DNA of 45,905 nucleotides from Rhodanobacter sp. (GTDB lineage: Bacteria; Pseudomonadota; Gammaproteobacteria; Xanthomonadales; Rhodanobacteraceae): positions 1 to 45,905 of the forward strand of contig DZCM01000008.1 of assembly GCA_022730295.1 (NCBI GenBank), in the 5' to 3' direction. The stretch's first letter is position 1; each line of letters begins with the position of its first letter. This document shows positions 44,003 through 45,905 of this stretch, piece by piece. A model generated the notes under the pieces. That model made no database searches. It was not told the DNA's origin and saw only the letters and a list, made by a program, of their open reading frames with translations. Both the position numbers and the translations under genes were made by a program.

Positions 44003-45762
44003 CCATGAGCGACTCCCCCGGTATTGTCGCAAGGATGGATCCATCCGCCCCGTCAGAGACGCGTCGCGCGCAGTTGTTGCGGGATCTCGATGCGGCCGCA
44101 GCGGTGCCGGATGTCGACGCCACGACGCTCGTGCGACTGCGCGCCAAGCTTGCCGCAAACACTTTCAACCTTGTCGTTGCAGGAGAATTCAAGCGCGGGA
44201 AAAGTTCAGTCATCAACGCATTGTTGGGAGCTGAAGTACTGCCGACGGCGGTGGTGCCTCTGACGTCGGTGGTGACCGTGCTGCAACACGCAGAAACTCC
44301 CTCGGCGACTGTCACCTACGCTGATGGCAGGCGTGAAGCTATCCTGCTTGGCACGCTCGCCGACTACGTCACCGAGCGCGAGAATCCACGCAACCGCAAG
44401 CACGTACAGGAAGTCGAAGTCGCGTATCCGGCAGAGTGGCTGGGACAAGGCATTCGGCTTGTCGATACGCCGGGTATCGGTTCGGCGTACCAGCACAATA
44501 CCGACGTCGCTGTCGGTTATCTGCCGCAGGCCGACGCGGTGATCTTCGTGGCGTCGGTGGACCAACCCGTCAGCCGGGCGGAACTGCAATTTCTTGCAGA
44601 CATTCGCAGCCAGGCGGACCGGGTGTTCTGCCTGCTCAACAAGATCGACCATCTGTCCGAGGCTGAACTTGCGGAGTCGGTCGCCTTCTCGACCTCGGTG
44701 CTGCGTACCGAATTGGGTGACAGCGTGCGCGTGTTTCCGGTGTCCGCAAGAGTCGCGATCAAACTCGCCGCGGATAATGACCCTCACGGGTTCGCGCGGA
44801 GTGGCTTTGCAGAATTCGACGCCGCCCTGCGGCATTTTCTCGCGCGTGACAGTGACGAGGTGTTGCTGAACTCGGTGCGTCGGCATCTGTCACGATTGCT
44901 CGCCGCCAGCCGTCTCGCTGTGGAGCTCGAGCTCAAGGCGTTGACCGCTCCCTTGCAGTCGTTGGATGCAAGCCTGCGCGCGTTCATGGCCAGGAAGGCT
45001 GAAATCATGCAGCAGCGTCTGGATTTTGCGGCGCTGCTGGAGGCCGATTCACGACGGCTGGTGAAAGACACGATTGAGCCCCGGATCGTCGAGTTCAAGA
45101 CTGACTTGGTGCAGTGCCTCGACGCCCGCGCGGCCGAATGGGTACAGCGAGCGTTGCAGCAGCGGGATGTGGCACCACAGGTTGAACTGGAACGTCAAGT
45201 CGTGGCAGATGTCCGGCGTGCGTTCGACACATTTCGCCGGGACCAGGATAACGACGCAGCGACAAAGTTTGATGAAGTCTGCGCACGCTTTCGGCAGCGC
45301 GTTGACCGTTCCGTGGACGAACTCATGACGTGTTCCGCCGAATTGTTCCAGGTGCACTTCGACGCCATTCCAGTGGAGCCGCTGCGCGAGGCTCGCTCAC
45401 GTTTCTATTACAAGTTCTGGGAGGAGCCGGCTAGCCTCGGGCTGCTGGCGGACGCTCTCACTGGCTGGCTGCCGCGGCGCGTGCAACGCCCGATTTTGCG
45501 GCGTCGCGCTCGTCAACGGATCGCCGAGTTGGTGGAGATGCAGGCTGGTCGTCTGCGCCACGATCTGGACGACCGCGTCGCGCGAGCAACGCAAACCGAG
45601 TGCAGGCAGGTGCGCAAGCGGATCGATACGACAATCGCCTCGATTGAATCCGCCATCACGAAGGGCCGTGATCTTCAAATCCGTGATGCAACAGCCGCAG
45701 ACACAAGGCGCCTGCAGCTTGGCGTGGTGTTGGAGCAGATTGACGAACTGGCGTCCGCTTGA
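43999..45762 (+). CDS. Dynamin-like GTPase
   Basis: This 587-residue bacterial dynamin-family protein has a P-loop GEFKRGKSS at 62-70, a G2 threonine region LPTAVVPLTSVVT, DTPG at 156-159 and LNKID at 213-217. Long charged helices follow for the stalk. A short, less polar stretch, LGLLADALTGWLPRRVQRPIL (near residue 480-500), may touch membrane. Such GTPases remodel or protect membranes. It is the third gene behind riboswitch 2, starting in an ATGA overlap with the MutS-like gene; ATG 44005 has better spacing to GGAG and may be the true start. How a membrane GTPase works with MutS-like ATPases is not known. Confidence 0.88.
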   Translation: MTMSDSPGIVARMDPSAPSETRRAQLLRDLDAAAAVPDVDATTLVRLRAKLAANTFNLVVAGEFKRGKSSVINALLGAEVLPTAVVPLTSVVTVLQHAETPSATVTYADGRREAILLGTLADYVTERENPRNRKHVQEVEVAYPAEWLGQGIRLVDTPGIGSAYQHNTDVAVGYLPQADAVIFVASVDQPVSRAELQFLADIRSQADRVFCLLNKIDHLSEAELAESVAFSTSVLRTELGDSVRVFPVSARVAIKLAADNDPHGFARSGFAEFDAALRHFLARDSDEVLLNSVRRHLSRLLAASRLAVELELKALTAPLQSLDASLRAFMARKAEIMQQRLDFAALLEADSRRLVKDTIEPRIVEFKTDLVQCLDARAAEWVQRALQQRDVAPQVELERQVVADVRRAFDTFRRDQDNDAATKFDEVCARFRQRVDRSVDELMTCSAELFQVHFDAIPVEPLREARSRFYYKFWEEPASLGLLADALTGWLPRRVQRPILRRRARQRIAELVEMQAGRLRHDLDDRVARATQTECRQVRKRIDTTIASIESAITKGRDLQIRDATAADTRRLQLGVVLEQIDELASA

Positions 45763-45804
45763 GAACGAAAGAGTAAAAGGGCGAGCGTGGATTGTTCGTG
45801 GCAG

Positions 45805-45905
45805 TCACTCGAGGATCGCGTTGCTCCACACAACCGTAGCGCGCGCGGGCGCAGCCAGCTTGCGATCCGCAGCCATGTCGCGATCCACAGCAGCGCGTGA
45901 AGCGC
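45805..45905 (-). CDS. Possible 3' end of a gene running off the window
   Basis: An open minus-strand frame enters from the window edge and ends at a TGA (45805-45807), giving 32 residues with aromatic and basic character (WIATWLRIASWLRPR). It is convergent with the dynamin-like gene, a natural place for a gene end. It is too short to identify. Confidence 0.22.
   Translation of the reverse strand, partial: ASRAAVDRDMAADRKLAAPARATVVWSNAILE

Overview
The window is GC-rich (about two thirds G+C), with tightly packed genes on both strands. The gene set resembles Xanthomonadales (Lysobacterales) of the Rhodanobacteraceae/Xanthomonadaceae type: AceE beside a MaeB malic enzyme, a tyrosine catabolic run (HppD, HmgA, FAH-family hydrolase), tryptophan 2,3-dioxygenase divergent from a PdhA-PdhB-E2 operon, and several REP-like intergenic hairpins. 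The lineage is inferred from gene content and not measured.

Bases 1-20.0 kb are chromosomal housekeeping and catabolic genes. aceE and maeB overlap by 4 bp on the minus strand. They are followed by a membrane diguanylate cyclase, an AMP nucleosidase-like enzyme, a SirB-like membrane protein and an FNR-type regulator. Next comes the tyrosine degradation set, with a divergent MarR regulator and a perfect 20-bp palindrome in front of it. A POT-family transporter, kynA and the pdhA-pdhB-E2 operon complete this half.

Bases 20.3-45.8 kb form an island organised around three fluoride (crcB-type) riboswitches. The first (20796-20844) heads a plus-strand operon of ten genes with overlapping or nearly touching ends: crcB, DUF190, then hydrogenase-4/complex-I-like membrane subunits (HyfC-, HyfE-, HyfF-, HyfG-, HyfI-like and two HyfB-like), then a histidine phosphatase. 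The HyfG-like protein lacks all [NiFe] cysteines. The HyfI-like protein lacks three of the four cysteines of the iron-sulfur cluster. No ferredoxin-like subunit is present. The complex therefore looks like a redox-dead, ion-translocating relative of complex I that is made in response to fluoride. I consider this the most interesting object in the window.

The second and third riboswitches lie back to back at 40.56-40.78 kb. The plus-strand one precedes two MutS-like ATPases and a dynamin-like GTPase, with coupled start and stop codons. The minus-strand one precedes, after a 224-bp MITE-like hairpin element, a SWIM-SNF2 helicase, an extra enolase, a decayed ABC-transporter fragment, an MFS transporter, a HEAT-repeat protein and a prenyltransferase-repeat protein. 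Fluoride inhibits enolase, and riboswitch association with crcB, eno, mutS-like and hydrogenlyase-like genes is known. Together the island looks like a broad fluoride response: export (CrcB), glycolytic bypass or repair (enolase, phosphatase), an ion-pump-like complex, and DNA or membrane maintenance ATPases. The physiological roles of most parts are inference.
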